Assembly (NCBI RefSeq): GCF_003003265.1 | Contig: NZ_PVTL01000006.1 | Span: forward strand, 186,001 to 250,000 | Direction: 5' to 3' | Source: Glaciihabitans tibetensis | GTDB lineage: Bacteria; Actinomycetota; Actinomycetes; Actinomycetales; Microbacteriaceae | Length of the DNA stretch: 64,000 bases | Shown here: positions 17,291 to 26,733 of the stretch, piece by piece | How positions within the stretch are numbered: position 1 is the stretch's first letter | How the letters are laid out: each line of letters starts with the position of its first letter | Program-made: the position numbers and the translations under genes | Notes under the pieces: generated by a model | What the model saw: only the letters and a program-made list of their open reading frames with translations | The model's database searches: none | What the model was told of the DNA's origin: nothing

Positions 17291-18260
17291 AGGTCAGCTC
17301 CTTCTTGTTGCCGAAGATTCCCTGGGGTCTGAAGATCACGATCAGCATGAGCGCGACTCCCACCAGGATGAATCGGAGTACCTGCGACTGCGTGGTGGTC
17401 ATAAAGGGCAGCAGGCCCGCGTTGACCATCTGGGGCAGGGCGTTCGAGAGGAACGCCATGATCACCCAGAAGATGACGGAACCGACGATGGGTCCGAAGA
17501 CCGTCGCGGCACCACCGAGCAGCAGGATTGTGTAGAGGAAGAACGTCAGGCTCGTCACGTAGACACTGGGCACGACCGCGGACGGCAACGCCAACACCAC
17601 GCCACCGAGTGCGCCGAAGACGCCACCGATAACGAGCGACTGCATCTTGTAGGCGAAGACGTTCTTGCCGAGGGCGCGCACGGCATCCTCGTCCTCACGG
17701 ATTCCCTTGATGACGCGGCCCCAGGGGCTGCGCATCAGGGCCCAGACGATCAGGGCGGCGACGACGACGAGGAGGATGCCGAAGATGCGCACCCACCACT
17801 GCGTCTCGTTGTAGACCCAGGGGCCGAAGCCGTAGGTGCCCTCCGGAATCGGGTTGGCCGCGCGGAATCCCGCGTGATAGTTGCCGAGGCCGTCAGCGGA
17901 GTTGGTGTATTCGTCGAACGCCTGCGTTGTGAACAAGAGGCGCACGATCTCCGCGGCGGCGATGGTGACGATCGCGAGGTAGTCGGCGCGAAGACGCAGC
18001 GTCGGGATACCCAGGATGAACGCGAATATCACCGAGCCCACGATGCCCACCAGGATGCCGACCCACCACGGAGCCCCGAAGGACAGGATGGAGATGGCGT
18101 ACCCGTAGGCGCCGATGGCCATAAAGCCCGCCTGGCCGAAGTTCAGAAGGCCGGTGTATCCGAAGTGCAAGGCAAGCCCGAGTGCGGCGAGGGCATACGC
18201 GATGGTCTCCGGAGAGATGAGGTACGCGGCCGTGTTTGAGAGGATCTGTCCCCAGTCCAT
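17280..18260 (-). CDS. livM: Branched-chain amino-acid ABC transporter permease LivM
   Basis: Membrane permease of 326 residues with about nine or ten hydrophobic helices. GYTGLLNFGQAGFMAIGAYG and IPTLRLRADYLAIVTIAAAEIVRLLF, then the EAA-like loop SPWGRVIKGIREDEDAVRALGKNVFAYK, identify LivM. It starts eight bases after the livH stop and its end overlaps livG, so the four genes form one operon. Confidence 0.94.
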   Translation of the reverse strand: MDWGQILSNTAAYLISPETIAYALAALGLALHFGYTGLLNFGQAGFMAIGAYGYAISILSFGAPWWVGILVGIVGSVIFAFILGIPTLRLRADYLAIVTIAAAEIVRLLFTTQAFDEYTNSADGLGNYHAGFRAANPIPEGTYGFGPWVYNETQWWVRIFGILLVVVAALIVWALMRSPWGRVIKGIREDEDAVRALGKNVFAYKMQSLVIGGVFGALGGVVLALPSAVVPSVYVTSLTFFLYTILLLGGAATVFGPIVGSVIFWVIMAFLSNALPQMVNAGLLPFMTTTQSQVLRFILVGVALMLIVIFRPQGIFGNKKELTFVK

Positions 18261-18267
18261 ATGACGC

Positions 18268-19578
18268 CTAACCTATTCTTTCTCGACGGCCGAGGATGCC
18301 CTGCGGTCGCACCAGCAGCACCAGGATCAGAACGATCAGCGCTCCGACATATTTCAGGTCCGAGGGGATCCACAGGGTGGAGACCTCGACGATCATTCCG
18401 ACCACGAGCGAGCCGACGAGGGCTCCGAACGCGGTACCCAGTCCACCGAGCGTGATGGCGGCGAAGATGAGCAGCAGGATGCCGGCGCCCATGTCCCACT
18501 TGATGCCCGGACGGAAGTATGCCCACAGGATTCCGGAGAGTCCGGCGAGTGCCGCAGCAAGAATCCAGACGATGCGGATGACGCGGTCGACGTCAATGCC
18601 GCTCGCAGCTGCCAGCGAGGCGTTGTCGGAGATCGCGCGGGTGGCCTTACCGACCCGGGTGCGCTGCAGCCAGTAGGCAACGGCGAGGAGAACAACGACG
18701 CTGACCACCATGCTGACCATGTCGGTCACGGTCAGGGAGACCGCGCCGAACAGGTTGATCTCCGCGGCTCCTGCGCCGGGCAGCTGGTACGTGCCTCCAC
18801 CGATGAAGTACTGGAAGGTGTACCGCAACGCGAGCGACAGGCCGATGCTGACGATCATCAGCTGGACGATTCCGATGCCCCGTCTCCTCAGGGGTCTGAA
18901 CAGGCCAAGGTCGAGCACAAATCCCAGTGCCCCGCTGAGTATCACCGCCAGGGGGATCGCGATCAAAATCGGCATCGAGAGATACGTGCTGAACACCATC
19001 GCAGCGATGGCCCCGAAGGTCACGAACTCGGCGTGAGCGAAGTTGGACAGGCCCGTCGTTCCGAACACGAGCGAGGCACCGATGGCGGCCAGCGCGAGCA
19101 TCAGACCGAAGTTGAGGCCGTTGACGGCACGATCGGCGAGCTGGTCCCAGAAGGACACCGTCACCCGCACACCCTCACCGAGGAAGAAGTTGACCGACTT
19201 GTTGCTGGTCAGTCCAAACTCAACTTCGGTGGTGGCGCTGCCCTCGGCGACGATGACGCCGTCCGGCAGGGTGGACTCGTCGAGAGTGATCTCGTACGTG
19301 TCCTTCTCCGGCACACCGATGCGCCACTTACCTTCTGCGTCTGTCTCGACTTCTGCCTCGTAGCCGTTCCCCGACACCGAGATGAGCACATCCTCAAGCG
19401 GAACACCGTCGTTTTTGACGTTTCCACTGAAGATGAAGTCATATTCATCGGTGCCGACCTCGTCCGCTGTGGCGGCCGAAAGTGGGACAAGCGATAGGGC
19501 GAACGCGGCGCACAGCGCGGCGAACACCAAGACCATAAAGCGCGATCTGCGCTTGCGAGCTCTAAGAGCGATTTGCAC
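18268..19578 (-). CDS. livH: Branched-chain amino-acid ABC transporter permease LivH with secreted beta-sandwich N-terminal domain
   Basis: Residues about 145-430 are a LivH permease: NGLNFGLMLALAAIGASLVFGTTGLSNFAHAEFVTFGA and VGKATRAISDNASLAAASGIDVDRVI are family signatures. In front lies about 140 extra residues: a basic start and hydrophobic signal segment ending near SAATADE (residue 38), then about residues 46-135 with GVPLEDVLISVSG, VETDAEGKWRIGVP and YEITLDESTLPDG, which resemble carboxypeptidase-regulatory/CnaB-type beta-sandwich domains. The GTG at 19578 was chosen because GGAGG lies five bases upstream. Total 436 residues against about 290-310 for ordinary LivH. The domain should face outwards, where it could meet LivK. 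Confidence 0.9.
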   Translation of the reverse strand: MQIALRARKRRSRFMVLVFAALCAAFALSLVPLSAATADEVGTDEYDFIFSGNVKNDGVPLEDVLISVSGNGYEAEVETDAEGKWRIGVPEKDTYEITLDESTLPDGVIVAEGSATTEVEFGLTSNKSVNFFLGEGVRVTVSFWDQLADRAVNGLNFGLMLALAAIGASLVFGTTGLSNFAHAEFVTFGAIAAMVFSTYLSMPILIAIPLAVILSGALGFVLDLGLFRPLRRRGIGIVQLMIVSIGLSLALRYTFQYFIGGGTYQLPGAGAAEINLFGAVSLTVTDMVSMVVSVVVLLAVAYWLQRTRVGKATRAISDNASLAAASGIDVDRVIRIVWILAAALAGLSGILWAYFRPGIKWDMGAGILLLIFAAITLGGLGTAFGALVGSLVVGMIVEVSTLWIPSDLKYVGALIVLILVLLVRPQGILGRRERIG

Positions 19579-19715
19579 GGAACCTCCAAGACGGACCAGC
19601 CGAAGTCCTCCGACCTCGTGGTTCTGGCTCATCGTCGTCGTTGACGCTACTGGCTTAATGTTGCCCTTGTGTTTCGGAAAGGACACCAAATGGTCTCGCT
19701 ATTATCCGTGTCGGG

Positions 19716-19729
19716 GTGCTAATTAGCAC
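19716..19729. promoter_or_regulatory. 14-bp palindrome in the livH/guaB divergent region
   Basis: GTGCTAATTAGCAC is a perfect palindrome in an AT-richer stretch. A TAATAG -10-like box for livH lies next to it on the minus strand. The protein that would bind is unknown. The rest of the 257-bp intergenic region shows no further structure. Confidence 0.4.
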
Positions 19730-19772
19730 AATTCGTTATCGTGCCGGAATAGGCGTGAGTCGAATTGGTTAA

Positions 19773-21338
<1,566 letters not shown>

Positions 21339-21436
21339 GGCTGTGGCCGCTGCGGCCGCGGGTCTCTGTCGCGGCCGCCAAACTCCGGTCGCGGCCGCCG
21401 GTCTCGCCTGGCGCTCGCTGCGGTTGAACCGACTCA

Positions 21437-21510
21437 GCGTCCCGGATGGAGAAGACGTCTCCCGGACGGGACTATGACTCCATCCGGGACGCAGTATCTC
21501 CATCCGCGAG
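21437..21510. repeat. Inverted-pair array downstream of guaB
   Basis: CCCGGA words begin at 21441 and 21461 (20 bp apart) and inverted CATCCG words at 21481 and 21501 (again 20 bp apart). A perfect 15-bp inverted repeat (21437-21451 with 21478-21492) spans the array, so it can fold into a hairpin and may also end guaB transcripts. The remaining gene-free sequence 21339-21707 has three GCGGCCGC words just after guaB and otherwise nothing recognised. Confidence 0.85.
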
Positions 21511-21707
21511 CGGAGCGGGTGGGTCTTAGCAATGCCTGCCGCGTTCCCAGCAGTGCGCGATGAAGAGTTGACTGGGGAGGCCGACTCGCCCGGACGCGGT
21601 GGGAGCTGCGGGCCGACTTGCCCTGCACATCCACTGCGAGTACCGCGACATCCACCAGATCCCTCTTTGACGCGCGACCGCCACTGTCGAACTTCGAGGC
21701 TGGGGGA

Positions 21708-22649
21708 ATGACCTACACAAATTTGACCCGAAACGGGCTAATTCTCGCTGGTTCCCTTCGCCCATTTGTAACCGAGCGAGCTGTCGCGCGCGACGTAGCA
21801 GCTGGATCACTCGTGCGCGTGCGGCGTGGCGCATATGTTGAACGCGAGCGGTGGGAATCGGCGACGCCCCGCGAGCGCCACATTCTGCGCATCCACTCGG
21901 TCGTGGCGGCGACATCTAAACCCGTGGTGATTGGCGGGATGTCGGCTGCTGCACTCTGGGGCATGCCGGTGAAGGGTCCGTGGCCAACAGCTGTGACTGT
22001 GGTTGAGCCTCAGGAGCGAGGCGGACGGTCTGCCCCGGGTGTTCGGCGCACCAGTGTTGGATTCTCGTCTGCTTCGCTCGTCGAAGTTCACGGGGTCACC
22101 GTCACGGATCTGGCGCGCACCACCCTCGATGTCGCCCGCGTACACACCTTCACTGATGCGATAGGTTCCGCTGACTGGGCACTTTGGCGAAAAAACCCAC
22201 GTGGGATTTCGGTCAGCGACCTCACAGAAGAACTGTCGCGTATGGCGCCCCGCGCGGGGCGCGCTCACCTTGAGCGTGTCGCGGCGTTTGCCTCGCCTCT
22301 GTCAGACTCGTTCTACGAGTCAGCTGCTCGGGCCGCTATGCACCTGCTCGGGTTTGCTGCTCCAGAACTCCAGGTATCGATGAGGGACTCGCAGGGCGAG
22401 ATGTTCCCCGACTATTTCTGGCGCGACGTCCGGATCGCGGGGGAATTCGACGGCAAGGAAAAGTACATGCGACCCCAGTACTCCCCGCGGGCGCCAGGTG
22501 AAACCGTTTGGCAGGAAAAGAAACGGGAGGACCGACTTCGCGCACTCAATCTCGGGGTAGTGCGGATTCTGACCGAGCACGTAGAGAATCCGCAGCGGCT
22601 TGAGAGCCTGTTGGTATCCGCGGGCGTCCCGAGGATAGCGGGCCGGTGA
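21708..22649 (+). CDS. AbiEi-like antitoxin-domain protein with C-terminal DUF559/Vsr-like nuclease fold
   Basis: The 313-residue protein has an N-terminal part (about 1-190) with a helix-turn-helix-like start, LVRVRRGAYVERERW, RIHSVVAATSKPVVIGGMSAAALWGMP and VTVTDLARTTLDVARVHTFTDAI, the pattern of AbiEi-family (type IV) antitoxins. The C-terminus (about 215-305) has FPDYFWRDVRIAGEFDGKEKY and EKKREDRLRALNLGVVRI, resembling DUF559/Vsr PD-(D/E)XK folds, with possible active residues Asp, Glu and Lys. No AbiEii nucleotidyltransferase is adjacent, so it is an orphan. It has more uneven codon use than its neighbours and sits between guaB and guaB3, bracketed by repeat arrays. Function unproven. 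Confidence 0.75.
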   Translation: MTYTNLTRNGLILAGSLRPFVTERAVARDVAAGSLVRVRRGAYVERERWESATPRERHILRIHSVVAATSKPVVIGGMSAAALWGMPVKGPWPTAVTVVEPQERGGRSAPGVRRTSVGFSSASLVEVHGVTVTDLARTTLDVARVHTFTDAIGSADWALWRKNPRGISVSDLTEELSRMAPRAGRAHLERVAAFASPLSDSFYESAARAAMHLLGFAAPELQVSMRDSQGEMFPDYFWRDVRIAGEFDGKEKYMRPQYSPRAPGETVWQEKKREDRLRALNLGVVRILTEHVENPQRLESLLVSAGVPRIAGR

Positions 22650-22695
22650 TCCCGGGCGAGATCCGGCCCGGAGATTGCGAGCTGACTCGCTCGGC

Positions 22696-22868
22696 GCGGT
22701 AGAAGCCTGTTGGGCGCGGTAGACACCTGTTCCCGGAAAACTCATCGCGGTAGAAACCCACTCAATGCGGTAGTTGTTTCTACCGCATTGAGTGGGTTTC
22801 TGCCGCACCGAGCCCGGGCCTCTTCTCATAGGTGCAGATAACTACCGCGGCGAGCGGGCTTCTACCGC
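22696..22868. repeat. GCGGTAG inverted-pair array with a 27-bp hairpin
   Basis: GCGGTAG starts at 22696, 22716, 22747 and 22767; its complement CTACCGC (one copy CTGCCGC) starts at 22780, 22800, 22842 and 22862. Within each pair the spacing is exactly 20 bp. The inner part forms a hairpin with 27-base arms (22747-22773 and 22780-22806, one wobble) and a six-base loop. The rest of the 22650-23007 interval holds no gene. Confidence 0.93.
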
Positions 22869-22995
22869 GCTGAGGCGTCCAGCGCGTTCGCGTGCGGGTG
22901 CGCGGGCGGGCGCGGGTGCGGGGAGACCGGGCCGGCGGACAGCGCGGGTGACCGCACAGCGTGGCGGCCAGTGCCCGGGTGTCGTGCACCGCCGG

Positions 22996-23001
22996 TAGGC
23001 T
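22996..23001 (+). promoter_or_regulatory. Leaderless -10 box of guaB3
   Basis: TAGGCT lies with six bases between it and the GTG start at 23008; no ribosome-binding site is present. Confidence 0.5.
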
Positions 23002-23007
23002 GTACCG

Positions 23008-24129
23008 GTGAGTGACATCGAGATCGGACGCGCCAAGCGCGCTCGCCGCGCATACGCCTTTGACGATATTGCCGTTGTGCCGAGCAGGCGCACGCGCGAT
23101 CCGAAGGACGTATCCATCAGCTGGACCATCGACGCCTACACCTTCTCCATCCCGGTGCTTGCCGCCCCGATGGACTCCGTGGTGAGCCCGGCGACCGCGA
23201 TCGCCATCGGCAAGCTGGGCGGGCTGGGCGTGCTCGACCTTGAGGGTGTCTGGGCCCGGTACGACGACCCGGAGCCGCTGCTCGCGGAGATCCAGCACCT
23301 GTCGCCCGAGAACGCGACGGTGCGCATGCAGGAGATCTACTCCGCACCGATCAAGCCCGAGCTGATCCGTGACCGGCTCGCCGAGATTCGAGCAGCGGGT
23401 GTTCCCGTCGCCGGTGCGCTCAGCCCGCAGCGCACGCAGGAGTTCTACAAGACGGTTGTGGCGGCCGGCGTGGACATGTTCGTGATCCGCGGCACCACCG
23501 TGAGCGCCGAGCACGTGTCGCGCTCCACCGAGCCCCTCAACCTCAAGAAGTTCATTTACGAGCTCGACGTTCCCGTCATCGTCGGTGGCGCCGCGACCTA
23601 CACCGCGGCTTTGCACCTCATGCGTACGGGTGCCGCGGGCGTGCTTGTCGGATTCGGTGGCGGCGCAGCATCCACCACCCGGGCCAGCCTGGGAATCCAC
23701 GCTCCCATGGCAACGGCCGTAGCGGATGTCGCGGGTGCACGCCGTGACTACCTCGACGAGTCCGGCGGGCGCTACGTTCACGTCATCGCCGACGGCGGCC
23801 TTGGCACCAGCGGCGACATCGTCAAGGCGATTTCGGTCGGTGCGGACGCCGTCATGCTCGGCAGCACTCTCGCCCGCGCGACCGACGCACCCGGAGCCGG
23901 CTGGCACTGGGGCACCGAGTCGCACCACAGCGAACTTCCCCGCGGCAATCGCGTCGAGGTCGGCAGCGTTGCCCCGCTCGAGCAGATCCTGTTCGGTCCG
24001 GGCACCGTTGCAGACGGTCGTGTGAACCTGATGGGGGCGTTGCGCCGGTCGATGGCCACCACGGGATACTCCGACCTCAAGGAGTTCCAGCGCGTCGAGG
24101 TAGTTGTCGCGCCGTACACACAGCGGTAG
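23008..24129 (+). CDS. guaB3: GuaB3 family IMP dehydrogenase-related protein
   Basis: A 373-residue IMPDH/GMP-reductase-fold barrel without CBS domains. VLAAPMDSVVSPATAIAIGKLGGLGVLDLEG, VIVGGAATYTAALHLMRTGAAGVLVG and VIADGGLGTSGDIVKAISVGADAVMLGS match GuaB3. Aligned with GuaB, the catalytic loop GSICTTR reads AASTTR, so Ser222 stands where the nucleophilic Cys is needed; IMP dehydrogenation by the standard mechanism is unlikely. Its role in actinobacteria is not settled. The gene normally lies close behind guaB; here 1.7 kb of other sequence intervenes. Confidence 0.92.
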   Translation: MSDIEIGRAKRARRAYAFDDIAVVPSRRTRDPKDVSISWTIDAYTFSIPVLAAPMDSVVSPATAIAIGKLGGLGVLDLEGVWARYDDPEPLLAEIQHLSPENATVRMQEIYSAPIKPELIRDRLAEIRAAGVPVAGALSPQRTQEFYKTVVAAGVDMFVIRGTTVSAEHVSRSTEPLNLKKFIYELDVPVIVGGAATYTAALHLMRTGAAGVLVGFGGGAASTTRASLGIHAPMATAVADVAGARRDYLDESGGRYVHVIADGGLGTSGDIVKAISVGADAVMLGSTLARATDAPGAGWHWGTESHHSELPRGNRVEVGSVAPLEQILFGPGTVADGRVNLMGALRRSMATTGYSDLKEFQRVEVVVAPYTQR

Positions 24130-24189
24130 TTTCGAAGCAGTCAGTCCGCAGCCCCACAGCTTCGGATTGGCCGTGAGCACCAGTGGATC

Positions 24190-24207
24190 GTCGACAGGGA
24201 CGTCGAC
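24190..24207. promoter_or_regulatory. Candidate operator upstream of glpD
   Basis: Two GTCGAC palindromes six bases apart (24190-24195, 24202-24207) lie about 35 bases before the glpD start. They could bind a repressor; identity unknown. Confidence 0.3.
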
Positions 24208-24240
24208 AATGAAGTCGTATTGATAAATCAGGAGGCACGC

Positions 24241-25971
24241 ATGGGCCAGTCCAATTCCGTCACTCGATCGTCGAAGCTCGGTCCGGAGGAACGCGCCGCC
24301 GCGATAGAAGCGCTCAAGTCGAAAGAGCTGGACATCCTGGTGGTCGGCGGTGGCATTGTGGGCACCGGCTCGGCGCTTGACGCCGTGACTCGCGGGCTCA
24401 GTGTGGGCATGCTCGAGGCCCGGGACTGGTCGAGCGGTACCTCGAGCCGCTCGTCGAAACTGGTGCATGGCGGCATCCGCTATCTTGAACAGCTCGACTT
24501 CCGGCTGGTGCGTGAGGCGCTGATTGAACGCGGGCTCCTGCTGCAGCGGCTCGCTCCGCACCTGGTGAAGCCGGTGCGTTTTCTCTACCCGCTCACCAAG
24601 GGTTTCACCGAGCGCTGCTACATCGGTGCCGGCATGCTGCTGTACGACATCTTCAGCTACACCGGAGGCCGCTCGCCGGGAGTGCCGCATCACCGCCACC
24701 TCAGCAAGCGGCAGATCGCGGCCGCAGCGCCGAGCCTCGCCAAGGACGCCTTCACCGGTGGCATCACGTATTACGACGCACAGGTGGATGACGCCCGCTA
24801 CACCTCAACGCTCGCCCGCACCGCCTCGTTCTATGGCGCCCACGTCGCCAGCCGGGTGCGCGTGGAAGGCTTCCTGAAGGTCGGCCAGCGCGTGGTCGGT
24901 GTGAAAGCGCACGACCTCGAGACCGGGGAGCACTTCGAGGTCAAGGCGAAGCAGGTTGTGAATGCGACGGGCGTCTGGACCGACGACACGCAGTCCATGG
25001 TGGGAGAGCGCGGCCAGTTCAAGGTGCGCGCATCGAAGGGTGTGCACCTCGTGGTGCCCCGCGACCGCTTCCAGTCGAAGATCGGGCTGCTGCTGCGCAC
25101 CGAGAAGAGCGTGCTGTTCGTGATCCCGTGGGGTCGCCACTGGCTGATCGGCACCACCGACACCGACTGGAACCTCGACAAGTCGCACCCCGCGGCCACC
25201 GCTGCAGACATCGATTACATCCTCGAACACGTCAACAAAGTCATGGCCGTTCCCCTGACGCGCGACGACGTCGAGGGTGTTTACGCGGGGCTGCGTCCAC
25301 TGCTCGCGGGGGAGTCTGAGCAGACTTCCAAGCTGAGCCGGGAGCACCTCGTCGCCCACAGCGTTCCCGGGCTGGTTGTGGTCGCGGGTGGCAAGTGGAC
25401 CACCTACCGGATTATGGCGAAGGATGCCGTCGACGAGGCCGCTGCGGCGCTCGACGGTAAGGTGCCCGCCTCGATCACCGCGGACATCGCTCTTCTCGGC
25501 GCGGAGGGTTACCAGGCCGCGTGGAACAAGCGCGGCAAGATTGCCCGTGCGTTTGGTCTGCACCGTGTCCGCATCGAGCACCTGCTCAACCGGTACGGCG
25601 TGATGACCGACGAAATCCTCGACCTCATCCGTGAGCGCCCCGAACTGGCCGAGGCCATCCCGGGCGCCGACGATTACATCCAGGCTGAAGTTGTTTATGC
25701 GGCCACCCACGAGGGCGCGCTGCACCTCGACGATGTACTGGCTCGGCGCACCCGGATCAGCATCGAAGCGTGGGACCGCGGGATCTCGGCCGCGCCGGTC
25801 GCGGCTCGTCTGATGGCGGAGGCTCTCGGGTGGGATGACGAGCGCACCGAGCGCGAGGTGAACGTCTACCTCAAGCGGGTCGCCGCCGAACGGGCAAGCC
25901 AGGAGCAGCCAGACGACGAATCTGCCGACCGGTCCCGGCTGGAGGCACCGGACATCGTCGCCACCGCGTAG
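24241..25971 (+). CDS. glpD: Aerobic glycerol-3-phosphate dehydrogenase
   Basis: Membrane-associated FAD enzyme oxidising glycerol-3-phosphate to dihydroxyacetone phosphate and passing electrons to quinone. The 576-residue protein has the FAD dinucleotide loop ILVVGGGIVGTGSALDAVTRG (about residues 32-52), SGTSSRSSKLVHGGIRYLEQ, ARYTSTLARTA, VNATGVWTDD, LFVIPWGRHWLIGTTDTDW and VVAGGKWTTYRIMAKDAVD, with the C-terminal helical domain. The ATG at 24241 follows AGGAGG by five bases. Immediately after the stop, GC-rich words (CGTGCGGGG) repeat; the 228-bp gap to the next gene otherwise holds a TAGACT -10-like box at 26125. Confidence 0.96.
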   Translation: MGQSNSVTRSSKLGPEERAAAIEALKSKELDILVVGGGIVGTGSALDAVTRGLSVGMLEARDWSSGTSSRSSKLVHGGIRYLEQLDFRLVREALIERGLLLQRLAPHLVKPVRFLYPLTKGFTERCYIGAGMLLYDIFSYTGGRSPGVPHHRHLSKRQIAAAAPSLAKDAFTGGITYYDAQVDDARYTSTLARTASFYGAHVASRVRVEGFLKVGQRVVGVKAHDLETGEHFEVKAKQVVNATGVWTDDTQSMVGERGQFKVRASKGVHLVVPRDRFQSKIGLLLRTEKSVLFVIPWGRHWLIGTTDTDWNLDKSHPAATAADIDYILEHVNKVMAVPLTRDDVEGVYAGLRPLLAGESEQTSKLSREHLVAHSVPGLVVVAGGKWTTYRIMAKDAVDEAAAALDGKVPASITADIALLGAEGYQAAWNKRGKIARAFGLHRVRIEHLLNRYGVMTDEILDLIRERPELAEAIPGADDYIQAEVVYAATHEGALHLDDVLARRTRISIEAWDRGISAAPVAARLMAEALGWDDERTEREVNVYLKRVAAERASQEQPDDESADRSRLEAPDIVATA

Positions 25972-26199
25972 CGGTGCGGGGCGTGCGGGGCGTGCGGAGC
26001 GAGCGCCCGCCAGCGAGCGCTGTCAGCGTGCGCAAACCACCGTGCGCCCGCGGGGCTGCGCTGTGGGCGCAATCCGGGTGGTGAGCGAACCCCGCTCACG
26101 GGAACCCGGCAGGAGCGGGCTCGGTAGACTGGGATAACTGCGTGCGTTTCGCGCTGCCGCAGTTCGCACGCCGCCCGCACGCACTGAAGGAGTCCACTC

Positions 26200-26730
26200 A
26201 TGGTTGATGTCCGCCGAGTAAAACTTCCCGGTGTCGGAGTTCTGCACACCTTCGTCACCGACGACGGCGGCAAGGTGGGCGTGATCACTCACCGGTCGGG
26301 ACACAGCGACCTGATCACGTTCTCGGATGCCGAGGACGCCGCGGACTCCGCGAAGGTCTCCCTCCGTCTGGACGAAGACGAGGCGCACACCCTCGCCGAA
26401 CTGCTGGGCGGCACCCGTATCACGGAGTCGCTCTCGAGCCTCGACCAGATTCCCGGGCTCTCGATCGACTGGTTCACCGTCGACTACGAAGACCACATCG
26501 CCGGACAACCCCTCGGCGACCTGGGTAGCCGCGGCGTGGTCGGACTTACCGTCGTTGCCGTCGTGCGCGGCGACTCCGCGAATCCCGCTCCGGAGGACGA
26601 TTTCAAGGTTTTCCCTGGTGACACCCTCGTCGTGGCCGGATCACCCGAAAAGGTCGCCAAGGCGTTCCATTTCTATCGCACGGGCGAGATGAAGATGAAG
26701 ACGCCCGTCGACGCGCCACCCGGAACGTAG
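26200..26730 (+). CDS. Cation:proton antiporter regulatory subunit (KhtT-like, TrkA-C domain)
   Basis: The 176-residue cytoplasmic protein has an N-terminal domain beginning VDVRRVKLPGVGVLHTFVTDDG (typical of KhtT/AmhT) and a C-terminal RCK_C/TrkA_C domain (about 85-160: IAGQPLGDLGSRGVVGLTVVAVVRG, FKVFPGDTLVVAGSPEKV). It lies three bases before the antiporter gene, so the two should form a KhtTU-like K+/H+ antiporter. In Bacillus KhtT binds c-di-AMP; whether this one does is not visible. Ribosome-binding site AAGGAG. Confidence 0.88.
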   Translation: MVDVRRVKLPGVGVLHTFVTDDGGKVGVITHRSGHSDLITFSDAEDAADSAKVSLRLDEDEAHTLAELLGGTRITESLSSLDQIPGLSIDWFTVDYEDHIAGQPLGDLGSRGVVGLTVVAVVRGDSANPAPEDDFKVFPGDTLVVAGSPEKVAKAFHFYRTGEMKMKTPVDAPPGT

Positions 26731-26733
26731 ACG

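Noticed and set aside
22696-22868. CRISPR or transposon terminal repeats
   Set aside because: Words are seven bases long, orientation switches in the middle and no transposase is present.
22780-24699. Minus-strand frame of 639 codons opposite guaB3
   Set aside because: Antisense shadow of guaB3 and the start of glpD; starts inside the repeat hairpin.
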